From: J054 sp965221985
GTDB taxonomy: Bacteria; Pseudomonadota; Gammaproteobacteria; Steroidobacterales; GCA-2729495
Reading direction: 5' to 3'
Assembly: GCA_965221985.1 (NCBI GenBank)
Contig: OZ244928.1
Span: forward strand, 1,860,001-1,924,000
Length of the DNA stretch: 64,000 nucleotides
A model generated the notes under the pieces. The model made no database searches. It was not told the DNA's origin and saw only the letters and a program-made list of their open reading frames with translations. A program made the translations under genes and the position numbers. Shown here piece by piece: positions 41,435-49,471 of the stretch. Each line of letters opens with the position of its first letter. Within the stretch, counting starts at the first letter, position 1.

Positions 41435-44400
41435 CTATGGAATGCCTCGCGACGCCTCGCTCGCGAAGGCGCTCTCATTGCCGGCATTGTCCACCGCTGT
41501 GATCGTAAAGTAGTAAGTGCCGGGTGATAGTCCATCGACCACATAGGTGGTAATGCCGGCATTGTCGATATCCACAACGTTGGGGTAGACCCCGGACTGG
41601 GTTCCGTAATACAGCTTGTAGCCGGCGAGATCCGTTAGCGTGCTGCCGTCCGCATTGCTTGTCGGTGGTTGCCAGGAAGCGGTAAGGCTCGCGGTGGCTG
41701 TGCCAACAACTTGAATACTGAAGGCCGGCAAGCTAGTACTGTCTTGCCCATCGGACACAGTGATTACAATGTCGCCGTAGCTACCCACATCGTTGACACT
41801 GGGGCTGCCGCTCAAGCGACCCGTCGTGTTGTTAAAGCTCGCCCAGCTGGGTAGACCGCTGACGGTGAAGCTGAGGCTGCCGCCGTCGGGATCACTTGCC
41901 GTGGGTGTGAAACTGTAGGCGGTACCAGCGGTAATTTGTCCGGCCGGCGAGCCGCTAATCACGGGCGCCTGGTTTTCCGGCGGTGGGGGTTCAACGATGT
42001 CTTGGTCGACCACGAAGCTTGCGTCAATGGTCGTCGTCTCACCGCCATTGAAGGTGACGACCGCGCTAACGGTATAACTGCCATTGGCGAAGTCCGCCGT
42101 TTGTGATTGCCCATTTGCGAAGGGCATCCATTCGAAGGGTGCGGCACCCTCGGTGCGGCCATTGCTGAATGTCACCGAATCGATTTCGTTGCCGGGATTT
42201 ACAAATAGATATGCGGGGTTGGTAAGCGTTGCGCCGTCTAGGCTTTGGGGATTTGTGAAGCCAGCGTTGTAGCTAAACTCAAAACTTGCTGTTGGAGTAA
42301 CCACCGGCGGTGTGACCTCGGCGCCCAAATAGTTTTGCGCATCTGCTGGGGTACCGCCATCGTTACTTGTTAGATACCAGTAGACCATGCCTGCATCGGA
42401 GGCATCATTCAGTTTCTCATCGGCGTTGAGCATGGCTGCGCGCGCGGCTTGATTGACCGGATCAACGGCGCGGTCCAGCCATTCCCAGTCTTCGCTGTTG
42501 AATCCGGCATTCTGATCCTTGATGTCAACGAAGCTCACGGCGGGATAGGCAGCTTGCAAGTCAGCCCAGGTATGTGTGCCATTGCTTGCATATTGCTCAT
42601 TCGAATCGCTATGAGAAATCAGCGTGATGTTGCCCAGCTTGTCGGTATCTGTTTGACTGAGAGCGCGATAAACCGCCTCCATGGGCCCGCCTTCAATGGC
42701 AATCACCGGGTTTCCTGAATTGAAGATGGCAGCGATGCTGGCGACCGCGGCCGTGGTACCCGCTTCGTAGTCGACAGTATTAATGCCGAGACTGGCGGCA
42801 AACGCGGCCGAGTTGCGCATGGCATTGATCTGGCTGCTGTTGCTGCCACCGAGAATATTGTTGTTGTAGGCAATCGTAGTGACCGCATTTAGCTCAGCCT
42901 TGTCAATCAATAAGGCGGCGACGGGTAGCGAAGCGATGTCATGTTTATCATTCGTGTCACCATCGTAGTGCAACAATATTTGCGTTACTGGCGGTTCGAC
43001 GGGTGGTTCAACGACACTTTCCACCGTTAAGGTGAAGGCGGCAAGGCTGGCCGATGTTTCATCATCGGATACAGAAATAACGATATTCGCGTAGTCGCCG
43101 GCGTCCGCATTGGTCGGTGTGCCACTTAGGCGGCCGTTGGATGCCGTGAAGCTGGCCCAATTCGGCTTATTGGCAATGCTAAAGACCAAGTCGTCACCAT
43201 CAGCATCTTGGGCGTTGGGTCTAAAGCTATAGTTTTGGCCCGCACTGACTTGTGTGGCGGGCGAGCCGCTAATGCTTGGTGCGTTGTTGGGCTCAGGCGG
43301 CGGCGGTGGTGCTGGGTTTACCGTGATGCTGAAGCTCGGTAAGCTGGCCGTGGCTTCTTCATCGGTGACGCTAATGCGAATACCCGTAAACTCACCGGCC
43401 GTCGAGGGCGTTCCGGACAGGGTGCCGTTGCTCGTGTTGAAAGTCGCCCAATTTGGCTTGTTCGCGATCAGGAAGCGCAGTGAGTCGCCATCCGAATCCG
43501 AAGCAGAGGCTTGAAATCTGTAGACCGTTCCAACGTCGGCCTGATTGGAAGGTTGTCCGCTGATTACCGGCGCGGTATTTTGCGGTTCAGGCTCGGGGTT
43601 TGGCTCGGGTTCAGGTGTTGGTTCCGGAGCCGGTTCACCACCCGATGTACTGTCCAACGCTGTGCGAATTTCGGTCTCGGAACTCATCACTGTTGCATTC
43701 AAGGCATCGGCCAGTGCGATATCGCTACCTACGGGCAACATCGCTTCAATCTCTTGCGGGTTTAATCCTTCGCGTAGGCCGCTTAGACGATTAGCCAGGG
43801 TATCTAAGGTGGGGTTGTTGTCGAGGGCTCGCGCCAGGCCTACGGATTTTTCGGCTTGTACCAACATCTTTTTTGGTATAGGCAGTTCTGCCGTACTGGG
43901 GATCGTCGTATCCCCGCTCATGACTTGTTGAACAGCCATATCCATGGCATCCGTGGCTCTGACTTTATTGACCTTCAGGCCATCAGTCATGGTCTCAATC
44001 AAGACCTGCGCGGCGGCCACCGACGTAGCGGCGGAAACCTTGGGATCTGCTTTGCCGGCTCCACGGCCGTCCAGTTTGCCGTCGATGAGGTCAGCAGCAA
44101 TGCTTTCCACGATGTCGTTCGCGCTGAGGTTGCTACCGCTGACCATCAGGGCATCGCGACTGCGTCGAATAGATTCAGTTAGTGCTTCACTGCTGCGGGT
44201 GAATGTAGCAATGTTGTCCTTGTTGATGGCGGTAATACTTGGATTGTCATTGCCGCCAAGGCTAAGTCCGAAGCCTAAATTGTCAGCGACAATCGTGGTT
44301 GCAGTACTAAGGTTTTCATTTGTGTGCCCGCCGGGTAGGCGCGAGGAAACCTGGGTAACGAGCGTACTAAATGGCGTAATGTTGAGAACAGAGCTAGCAC

Positions 44401-44731
44401 CGGGGCTGACGATAACCGCTTCCAAGGGAAATTCCGGCGCTGTGCCGGTGACGAGATTGGTGCCGTTTTCCACACGTAGGATTAATGGAAATTCTCGGCC
44501 CTTAGCACGGGCTGTAAATCCGTAGACGGCGTCTTGACCAATCGTTGTTTCGCCGATAACGATGCCATCCTTGTTTAGCGCCATCACGTCGCCAGCAATC
44601 ACCGGCCCGTCGATCACCACACCAGACACTTTTGTGTCGGCGTTCTTTTTCTCGTTACAGCCTAGTAAGAATACGCTTGTCATCGCAATAACAAGCATCA
44701 TCGGTACCGTATTCCATCGCGTTAGCGTCAT
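41435..44731 (-). CDS. Large surface lipoprotein with Ig-like, nucleoside-hydrolase-like and Fn3 parts
   Basis: About 1,098 residues from the ATG at 44731, chosen for its GAAGG ribosome site and the lipoprotein signal it opens (FLLGC, Cys25). Order: an N-terminal adhesin-like region (about 30-370), a Pro-Glu repeat linker (about 372-388), two putative Ig (He-PIG/cadherin-like) domains with 'PNWATFNTSNGTLSGTP' style cores (about 390-585), a nucleoside-hydrolase-like domain beginning 'LLHYDGDTNDKHDIAS' (about 600-830), a PKD-like stretch, a third Ig-like domain, and a fibronectin type III end ('GLSPGTYYFTITAVD'). It is likely exposed at the cell surface. Two tandem cyclic-di-GMP riboswitches lie in its leader, which fits a biofilm or attachment role. 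Confidence 0.85.
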   Translation of the reverse strand: MTLTRWNTVPMMLVIAMTSVFLLGCNEKKNADTKVSGVVIDGPVIAGDVMALNKDGIVIGETTIGQDAVYGFTARAKGREFPLILRVENGTNLVTGTAPEFPLEAVIVSPGASSVLNITPFSTLVTQVSSRLPGGHTNENLSTATTIVADNLGFGLSLGGNDNPSITAINKDNIATFTRSSEALTESIRRSRDALMVSGSNLSANDIVESIAADLIDGKLDGRGAGKADPKVSAATSVAAAQVLIETMTDGLKVNKVRATDAMDMAVQQVMSGDTTIPSTAELPIPKKMLVQAEKSVGLARALDNNPTLDTLANRLSGLREGLNPQEIEAMLPVGSDIALADALNATVMSSETEIRTALDSTSGGEPAPEPTPEPEPNPEPEPQNTAPVISGQPSNQADVGTVYRFQASASDSDGDSLRFLIANKPNWATFNTSNGTLSGTPSTAGEFTGIRISVTDEEATASLPSFSITVNPAPPPPPEPNNAPSISGSPATQVSAGQNYSFRPNAQDADGDDLVFSIANKPNWASFTASNGRLSGTPTNADAGDYANIVISVSDDETSASLAAFTLTVESVVEPPVEPPVTQILLHYDGDTNDKHDIASLPVAALLIDKAELNAVTTIAYNNNILGGSNSSQINAMRNSAAFAASLGINTVDYEAGTTAAVASIAAIFNSGNPVIAIEGGPMEAVYRALSQTDTDKLGNITLISHSDSNEQYASNGTHTWADLQAAYPAVSFVDIKDQNAGFNSEDWEWLDRAVDPVNQAARAAMLNADEKLNDASDAGMVYWYLTSNDGGTPADAQNYLGAEVTPPVVTPTASFEFSYNAGFTNPQSLDGATLTNPAYLFVNPGNEIDSVTFSNGRTEGAAPFEWMPFANGQSQTADFANGSYTVSAVVTFNGGETTTIDASFVVDQDIVEPPPPENQAPVISGSPAGQITAGTAYSFTPTASDPDGGSLSFTVSGLPSWASFNNTTGRLSGSPSVNDVGSYGDIVITVSDGQDSTSLPAFSIQVVGTATASLTASWQPPTSNADGSTLTDLAGYKLYYGTQSGVYPNVVDIDNAGITTYVVDGLSPGTYYFTITAVDNAGNESAFASEASRGIP

Positions 44732-44844
44732 ACCTTCATTCCCGTTAGTAACGGTTTGAAAGCAGAGCAAGCTGCCTGGCGGTGACGGGGGACCAACTAG
44801 TTGGTTAGACAGAGCCTCTCATCAGTCACGCACAATGACCGACG

Positions 44845-44930
44845 TCGGCGCTGGCAACCCCGCTGTCCTGGCTGAGCCGTAGGACCGGTGGCTTTGCGTC
44901 CCCGCCTTCCGACGGGTATGCCCTGATTTC
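44845..44930 (-). ncRNA. Cyclic-di-GMP-I (GEMM-I) riboswitch, proximal copy
   Basis: Read on the minus strand, the conserved core is present in order: GGGCATACC (44923 downward), a stem with GGAA tetraloop (CCCGTC-GGAA-GGCGGG), GGACGCAAAGCCACCGG, CCTACGG, and the 3' element GCGGGGTTGCC (to 44853). This is the GEMM-I layout: P2 closed by a GNRA loop docked on the P3 receptor. It sits about 115 bases ahead of the ATG of the large surface protein. The boundaries are approximate. Confidence 0.88.
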
Positions 44931-45054
44931 AGAACCGATGGTTACTTCTGAGTCGTTTAGTGCTCCAGCGGCATGACTCGCGTCTAGATCGCAGCCCTGA
45001 TAAACGACGGTTGGTGGCCTAGAGCCAATGGCCGGCATGATCGCCGGCACCGCT

Positions 45055-45145
45055 GATTACCTGGTAACCCCGCTATCTTAGGATTTTTTTACCCTTAGAT
45101 CGGTGGCTTTGCGTCTTCGCCTTTCGACGAGTTTGCCCTTAGTAC
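45055..45145 (-). ncRNA. Cyclic-di-GMP-I (GEMM-I) riboswitch, distal copy
   Basis: On the minus strand: GGGCAAAC (45138 downward), stem TCGTC-GAAA-GGCGA, GACGCAAAGCCACCGATC, TAAGGG, an A-rich P3 loop, TCCTAAGATA and GCGGGGTTACC (to 45063). This is an almost textbook GEMM-I sequence with a GAAA tetraloop. It is transcribed before the proximal copy, about 215 bases upstream of it, in the same leader. Boundaries are approximate. Confidence 0.93.
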
Positions 45146-45194
45146 AAGTAGGCGCGAGTATTGAGCACCCGAAGCTAAATGTGCGGCATGTTTT

Positions 45195-45216
45195 ACAATA
45201 TGCACTTGTATATTGT
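45195..45216. promoter_or_regulatory. Inverted repeat upstream of the tandem riboswitches
   Basis: ACAATAT (45195-45201) and ATATTGT (45210-45216) form a perfect 7-bp dyad with an 8-base spacer. It is about 50 bases upstream of the distal riboswitch, where the promoter of the leader should be. It could be an operator for a dimeric regulator. Confidence 0.35.
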
Positions 45217-45457
45217 GGAATTGTGACGCAGGTTTTTGCTCGGTGTTGGCGGCGCAGCAAGTTATTGCATATGCACATAAATTGCCGGCGGCGGCACGCA
45301 TTTTGACGTTTTGGGGTGGCATCTGTTGCCACGGCTTCCCGACCCGGATGGGTGTCGGTATAGGCCGCCCATTGCGAACCGGCGAGGCCCACCGATTTAT
45401 CCCTATTGTTTTAGCGGCCGCCGTTGGTGAGTGGAAGGGCCACGCCTAGTCGTTTGA

Positions 45458-45491
45458 GTGCATGGCCGTGGGACTTCACACGGCCATGCAC
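45458..45491. repeat. 13-bp perfect stem-loop
   Basis: GTGCATGGCCGTG (45458-45470), 8-base loop GGACTTCA, CACGGCCATGCAC (45479-45491). No T-run follows on either strand, so it is not a standard intrinsic terminator. It is just upstream of the TlpA-like gene and argues against starting that protein at the GTG at 45458, which lies inside the stem. Confidence 0.75.
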
Positions 45492-45565
45492 GGATGTTTC
45501 AGAGTTTTGGCGGCACTTACTCTGATGATATGGTTTATGCCGTCAGCTTTGGGATGATCGCTATG

Positions 45566-46114
45566 GTCTCGGTCGAAAAGTCCAGCTGGGTGCAATGCTG
45601 GACAAACAGCCTTGCGACGATATTTTTGCTCGCTTTTTTAACCGATATGTCCGTCGCGACCGCGCCAGCGGAGCGAGTTACGGTGATTGATGCTGATGAC
45701 TTGTCGGCCCTTCTCGATGAACGGAAAGGTCAGCTCGTCCTGGTGAATTTTTGGGCAACTTGGTGTCGGCCTTGCCTGAAAGAAATTCCGGTGTTGATGT
45801 ATCTCGCGGAAGAATATGCGTCACGGGGCTTTAGTTTGGTGCCCGTTTCCTTGGATGATCCGGATCAGTTTTCCAGTGTGCTATTGCCGTTTCTCGATGA
45901 GTTTTTCCCAGATTTTCAGACCTACGCGAGCTCTGATAGAGATATGGACACTACAGTTAGCGTGATTGATCCTGCTTGGAACCAGGTCCTCCCGACGAGT
46001 TATCTATTGGATCGTCAAGGCCGTGTAGTGGCAAAAATCCAAGGGGGTCGCACACGGGCCCAGTTTGTAAAAAAGATCTTGCCTAGCTTGGACGCAGACG
46101 ACGCTAGTCAGTGA
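45566..46114 (+). CDS. TlpA-like thiol-disulfide oxidoreductase
   Basis: About 182 residues from the ATG at 45566, which has GGGA eight bases upstream; earlier ATGs at 45494, 45530 and 45554 are in frame and cannot be excluded. An N-terminal hydrophobic segment ('LATIFLLAFLTDMSVATA') acts as signal peptide or anchor. The thioredoxin fold has the active site 'WATWCRPCLKEIPV' and the cis-Pro 'LPTSYLLD'. It should act on disulfides in the periplasm, for example in cytochrome c maturation or repair. No operon partner is seen. Confidence 0.88.
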   Translation, partial: VSVEKSSWVQCWTNSLATIFLLAFLTDMSVATAPAERVTVIDADDLSALLDERKGQLVLVNFWATWCRPCLKEIPVLMYLAEEYASRGFSLVPVSLDDPDQFSSVLLPFLDEFFPDFQTYASSDRDMDTTVSVIDPAWNQVLPTSYLLDRQGRVVAKIQGGRTRAQFVKKILPSLDADDASQ

Positions 46115-46267
46115 TGGCAAGCTGAGAAAACAGTTGCCTTTAGTTCTTCGGACAGAATGAGGATAGGTACAGCTTGGCTTAGCAATTTGCCCTAGCTACA
46201 AGCTTGCGTTTGCGGCAGTAGTGAAATTATCGATATTTCGGTCGCGATAATATTCCGTTGTCCCCGG

Positions 46268-47068
46268 TTATTCGTGTTTATCCGCCAAAGGCTGCGTCAG
46301 CATCCTATCTAGTCGCAGTTCCTTGGGCGACGAGAAAGGGGCTAAGCCAATCCGCATGTTCAGGTGACCATCCCGAGGTTGTGAGCGGTAAGTGTGAAAC
46401 AGCCGGTCCCACCAAGCTATGTTGAAGCCATAGTTGCTGTTGTGCTCGACTGGTCTTTCAGAGTGATGCACACGGTGCATATCCGGGGTGACGATTAGCC
46501 AACGCAAAATTCGATCAACGGATTCCGGGACATAGATATTACCGTGATTAAAGCTGGCCCCCGCATTGAGCACTATTTCAAAAATGACCACGCCCGCCGG
46601 CGGTGCGCCCAGCGCAGTTACGGCAAGAATCTTAATGCCCAAGGACACGAGAATTTCCAGGGGGTGGAAACGCCCACCGGAGCTGACATCCAAATCCCTG
46701 TCCGTATGATGCATGCGATGCAGGCGCCAAAGCAGCGGCACGCGATGAAAGGCCACATGCTGCGCATAAATCACTAGGTCCATTAGCACCACCGTCAATG
46801 CAAGGGCTGGAATTCCCGGCAGCTGCAATTGGTTGAATAGTCCCCATCCTCGAGCTTGCGCGGCTATTGATACTCCCACTAGGGCGGCGGGCAGCAGCAA
46901 GCGAGCCAGAACACTATTCATCGCGAGGACGGCTAAGTTGCTCGGCCAGCGTTGCCAACGCGAATGGTTTCGGCGGCGCCGGGGAAAGTAAATCTCCCAG
47001 ACGGCTATTAAGCCGAAAATGCTGACGAAGACGGTCAGCCGTAGGCCCAGTTCAAGTTGCTCTTGCAT
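46268..47068 (-). CDS. Sterol desaturase/fatty acid hydroxylase family protein
   Basis: About 266 residues from the ATG at 47068; an ATG at 47110 would add 14 polar residues. Several membrane segments and the His clusters 'HVAFH', 'HRMHH' and 'HRVHH', which hold a di-iron centre, define the family. Members hydroxylate or desaturate lipids at the membrane. 'PDMHRVHHSE' is typical of the bacterial group. Substrate unknown. Confidence 0.9.
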   Translation of the reverse strand: MQEQLELGLRLTVFVSIFGLIAVWEIYFPRRRRNHSRWQRWPSNLAVLAMNSVLARLLLPAALVGVSIAAQARGWGLFNQLQLPGIPALALTVVLMDLVIYAQHVAFHRVPLLWRLHRMHHTDRDLDVSSGGRFHPLEILVSLGIKILAVTALGAPPAGVVIFEIVLNAGASFNHGNIYVPESVDRILRWLIVTPDMHRVHHSERPVEHNSNYGFNIAWWDRLFHTYRSQPRDGHLNMRIGLAPFSSPKELRLDRMLTQPLADKHE

Positions 47069-47235
47069 TAGTGAGGTTTCCCAGGACTTGATTTTCGACC
47101 TGCATGGCATGTTGAGGCGATTGGCTTCACTCCCTCACTGAAACGAATACAATTGGCGGCACGCTAGGGCCCAATTTCGAACATACGATTCGATGTGGTA
47201 ATTAATTACGAATGAGTAGTTCGTAGGTTTTTAGT

Positions 47236-48078
47236 ATGGAAATATTATCATCGCATCGAAGCTTCGGTGGCGAACTTGGTTACTACCGACACGCCGCTGT
47301 TAGTACTGACTGTCTCATGCGCTTTAGTGTGTTTACACCGCCGCAAGCGAAGCAGGGGCCCGTGCCCTTGCTCTGGTGGTTGTCGGGTTTGACCTGCACA
47401 GCCGAAAATTTCACCACCAAGGCGGGTGCCTACGGTGAAGCAGCAAGGCGCGGCCTGATGATTGTTGCGCCCGATACGAGTCCGCGCGGTGCGGACGTTC
47501 CCGATGATGCCGCTTATGATTTAGGTCAGGGTGCGGGTTTCTATGTCGATGCCACGGAGCCGCCCTGGTCGAAAAATTTCCGGATGGCGAACTATGTGGC
47601 CGAAGAATTGCCGGCCTTGCTACTCAAGAATTTTCCGATCCGCGAAGATGCACAGGGCATTTCGGGTCATTCCATGGGCGGGCACGGCGCTCTAACGCTA
47701 GGACTGAAGTACCCGGATCGCTATCGGTCGATTTCCGCCTTTGCACCCATCGTGGCGCCCATGCAATGCGAATGGGGCGAAAAGGCATTCGTAAATTACT
47801 TGGGAGACGATGAGGCCGCCTGGTCCGAATATGATGCTAGCAAGCTGATGGCCGGGTCAGATGATCGATCCAGCCATGCAGAAATTCTAATTGACCAGGG
47901 CCTTAACGATGAATTCTTGGTTGACCAGCTTAAGCCGGGCCTGTTTGAACTTGCCTGTAAACAGGCGGGTCAGTCCTTGCGCCTGCGCCTACAGGAAGGC
48001 TACGATCATAGCTATTTCTTCATCGCGAGTTTTATCGCCGATCACATTCAGCATCACGCGTCGATATTGATGGACTAA
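47236..48078 (+). CDS. fghA: S-formylglutathione hydrolase
   Basis: 280 residues, the family's usual length. 'LLWWLSGLTCTAENF' carries the oxyanion and conserved Cys, the nucleophile is Ser146 in 'GHSMGGHGA', and 'EGYDHSYFFIASF' carries the catalytic His. It hydrolyses S-formylglutathione to formate and glutathione, the second step of glutathione-dependent formaldehyde detoxification. The partner dehydrogenase is not in the window. It ends one base before the convergent GPH gene. Confidence 0.95.
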   Translation: MEILSSHRSFGGELGYYRHAAVSTDCLMRFSVFTPPQAKQGPVPLLWWLSGLTCTAENFTTKAGAYGEAARRGLMIVAPDTSPRGADVPDDAAYDLGQGAGFYVDATEPPWSKNFRMANYVAEELPALLLKNFPIREDAQGISGHSMGGHGALTLGLKYPDRYRSISAFAPIVAPMQCEWGEKAFVNYLGDDEAAWSEYDASKLMAGSDDRSSHAEILIDQGLNDEFLVDQLKPGLFELACKQAGQSLRLRLQEGYDHSYFFIASFIADHIQHHASILMD

Positions 48079-48079
48079 G

Positions 48080-49438
48080 CTAGCTGATGCGTTGTGTGGC
48101 TTTAAGCCGGGATTCACTGAGATCATAAAATCTCAGCAAGAGTAATTTTAGGCTGTACATAGCGGCAGGAATCAGCGCGATACAAATCATGATGCCCCAA
48201 AGAGCAGACTGGGGTTGTTGGCCCACCGGCAGCGTCTTGTCGAATTGAGTGTAGGACAACAGCCCGCCAATGACTAAGCCGGCCATGGCTCCGGAGGTTT
48301 TTTCGATGAAACTGATGGTGCCTGCGTAGATGCCCTCGCGTCGGAGTCCGGTACGTCGATAGTCGTATTCCATCACATCGGGAAGCATGGCCTGCGTTCC
48401 CAGCAGCGTGCCGCAGCCTGCGAGGCCTATACATAAGCCGCGTAAGCCAAATAACCATAGGGGTTCTTCCGGGCCGCAGGCCAACCAAGTGAGAGATATG
48501 CCCACCATGAGTAGGCTGGAGACTACCAAGACGCGTTTTTTACCAACGCGCTTGCTAAAGCTCAGCCAGGCGGGGATGGCAACGACCTGGCCAACCAGTT
48601 GTGCGCTACCGAATATCGCGAATACGCCTACCGAGCGCTCCATGATGTATACGACAACGAAAAACCCGGTGGCAAGAACGCTTGCTAGGGAAAATAGGCC
48701 TGCTAGTTTAACCGCAAGGTATATGAGAAACGGCTGGTTCCCGAGAATCAGTTGGATGCGTTTTGACAGCGGTAAATTCGAAACAACGGGTTCTGTGAAT
48801 CGGGCGCCGCGAGTACCGAAGAAGGCTGCGACCATCGCCATACTCATGAGTACACCGATGATCATGCCCATGCTTCGGTAGGCGGTGTTGGCGGAGTAGT
48901 CAAGGCCGCTCTGCAACCATGCAACGAGCGCTGGAGATCCAGAGATTCCGATAAAGGTACCGATGGCAATCAAGAACACCCGATAGGACATCAACACGGT
49001 CCGTTCATGATAATCCTCAATCATTTCCGCGGGCATGGCCAAGTAGGGGACGTTAAAAATGGTGTATGCGGTCGATAGTAGAACGAGGCCCGCAGCGGCG
49101 GTGATATGGAGCATAAGGGGCTCCGCCAATGGCGGAATTGCGAATAGTCCAGCAAAGGCGAGGCCGCAGCAGATACCGCCAAGCAAGAGATAAGGTCGTC
49201 GTCGACCCCAAGGACTGCGGGTCCGGTCGCTGATGGCCCCCATGATCGGATCCGTTGCTGCATCATAGAGCTTGGAGCCGGTGATCAATGCGCCGGCAAT
49301 CCATGGTTCAATCTGCAACACCGTAACGAAGAAAAACAAGGCTGCTACGTTAAAAGTGTTTAGCAGCATGGACGCGCCCAGTGTGCCAATGGCCCAGCCG
49401 AGATGTGTGGGCTGGATTTTCGGTAAAACAGTTTTCAT
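48080..49438 (-). CDS. GPH-type MFS symporter (first of pair)
   Basis: 452 residues with 12 predicted helices. 'YDAATDPIMGAISDRTRSPWGRRRPYLL' (core 'DPIMGAISDRTRSPWGRRRP') is the signature of the glycoside-pentoside-hexuronide cation symporter family. It lies 33 bases downstream of a related gene, and the two share 'YRVIFFA/YRVFLIA' and 'AYTVFNVPHLAMPAEM'-like segments. The substrate need not be a sugar; many such genes sit in catabolic clusters. Confidence 0.9.
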   Translation of the reverse strand: MKTVLPKIQPTHLGWAIGTLGASMLLNTFNVAALFFFVTVLQIEPWIAGALITGSKLYDAATDPIMGAISDRTRSPWGRRRPYLLLGGICCGLAFAGLFAIPPLAEPLMLHITAAAGLVLLSTAYTIFNVPYLAMPAEMIEDYHERTVLMSYRVFLIAIGTFIGISGSPALVAWLQSGLDYSANTAYRSMGMIIGVLMSMAMVAAFFGTRGARFTEPVVSNLPLSKRIQLILGNQPFLIYLAVKLAGLFSLASVLATGFFVVVYIMERSVGVFAIFGSAQLVGQVVAIPAWLSFSKRVGKKRVLVVSSLLMVGISLTWLACGPEEPLWLFGLRGLCIGLAGCGTLLGTQAMLPDVMEYDYRRTGLRREGIYAGTISFIEKTSGAMAGLVIGGLLSYTQFDKTLPVGQQPQSALWGIMICIALIPAAMYSLKLLLLRFYDLSESRLKATQRIS

Positions 49439-49471
49439 GGCGCGTGGTTTGGCAGGCGACCTGTTGAAAAA

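Larger units (their letters stand above)
44732..45565. other. Long leader region with tandem riboswitches
   Basis: 834 bases between the leftward surface-protein gene and the rightward TlpA-like gene. Besides the two riboswitches it holds a hairpin GCCGGC-ATGATC-GCCGGC (45031-45048) between them, a 14-base palindrome ACCAACTAGTTGGT (44792-44805) between the proximal riboswitch and the gene, an inverted repeat at 45195-45216, and a 13-bp stem-loop at 45458-45491. Leftward open frames here (44826-45050, 45078-45392) cross the riboswitches and are not genes. Confidence 0.7.

Noticed and set aside
44826..45392. Leftward open frames of 74-104 codons in the region upstream of the large surface protein
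   Set aside because: They run straight through the two riboswitch cores and have no ribosome sites or recognisable protein pattern.
45458..45565. N-terminal extension of the TlpA-like protein from the GTG at 45458
   Set aside because: The GTG lies inside a 13-bp stem-loop, no ribosome site precedes it, and the signal-like hydrophobic stretch begins much later.
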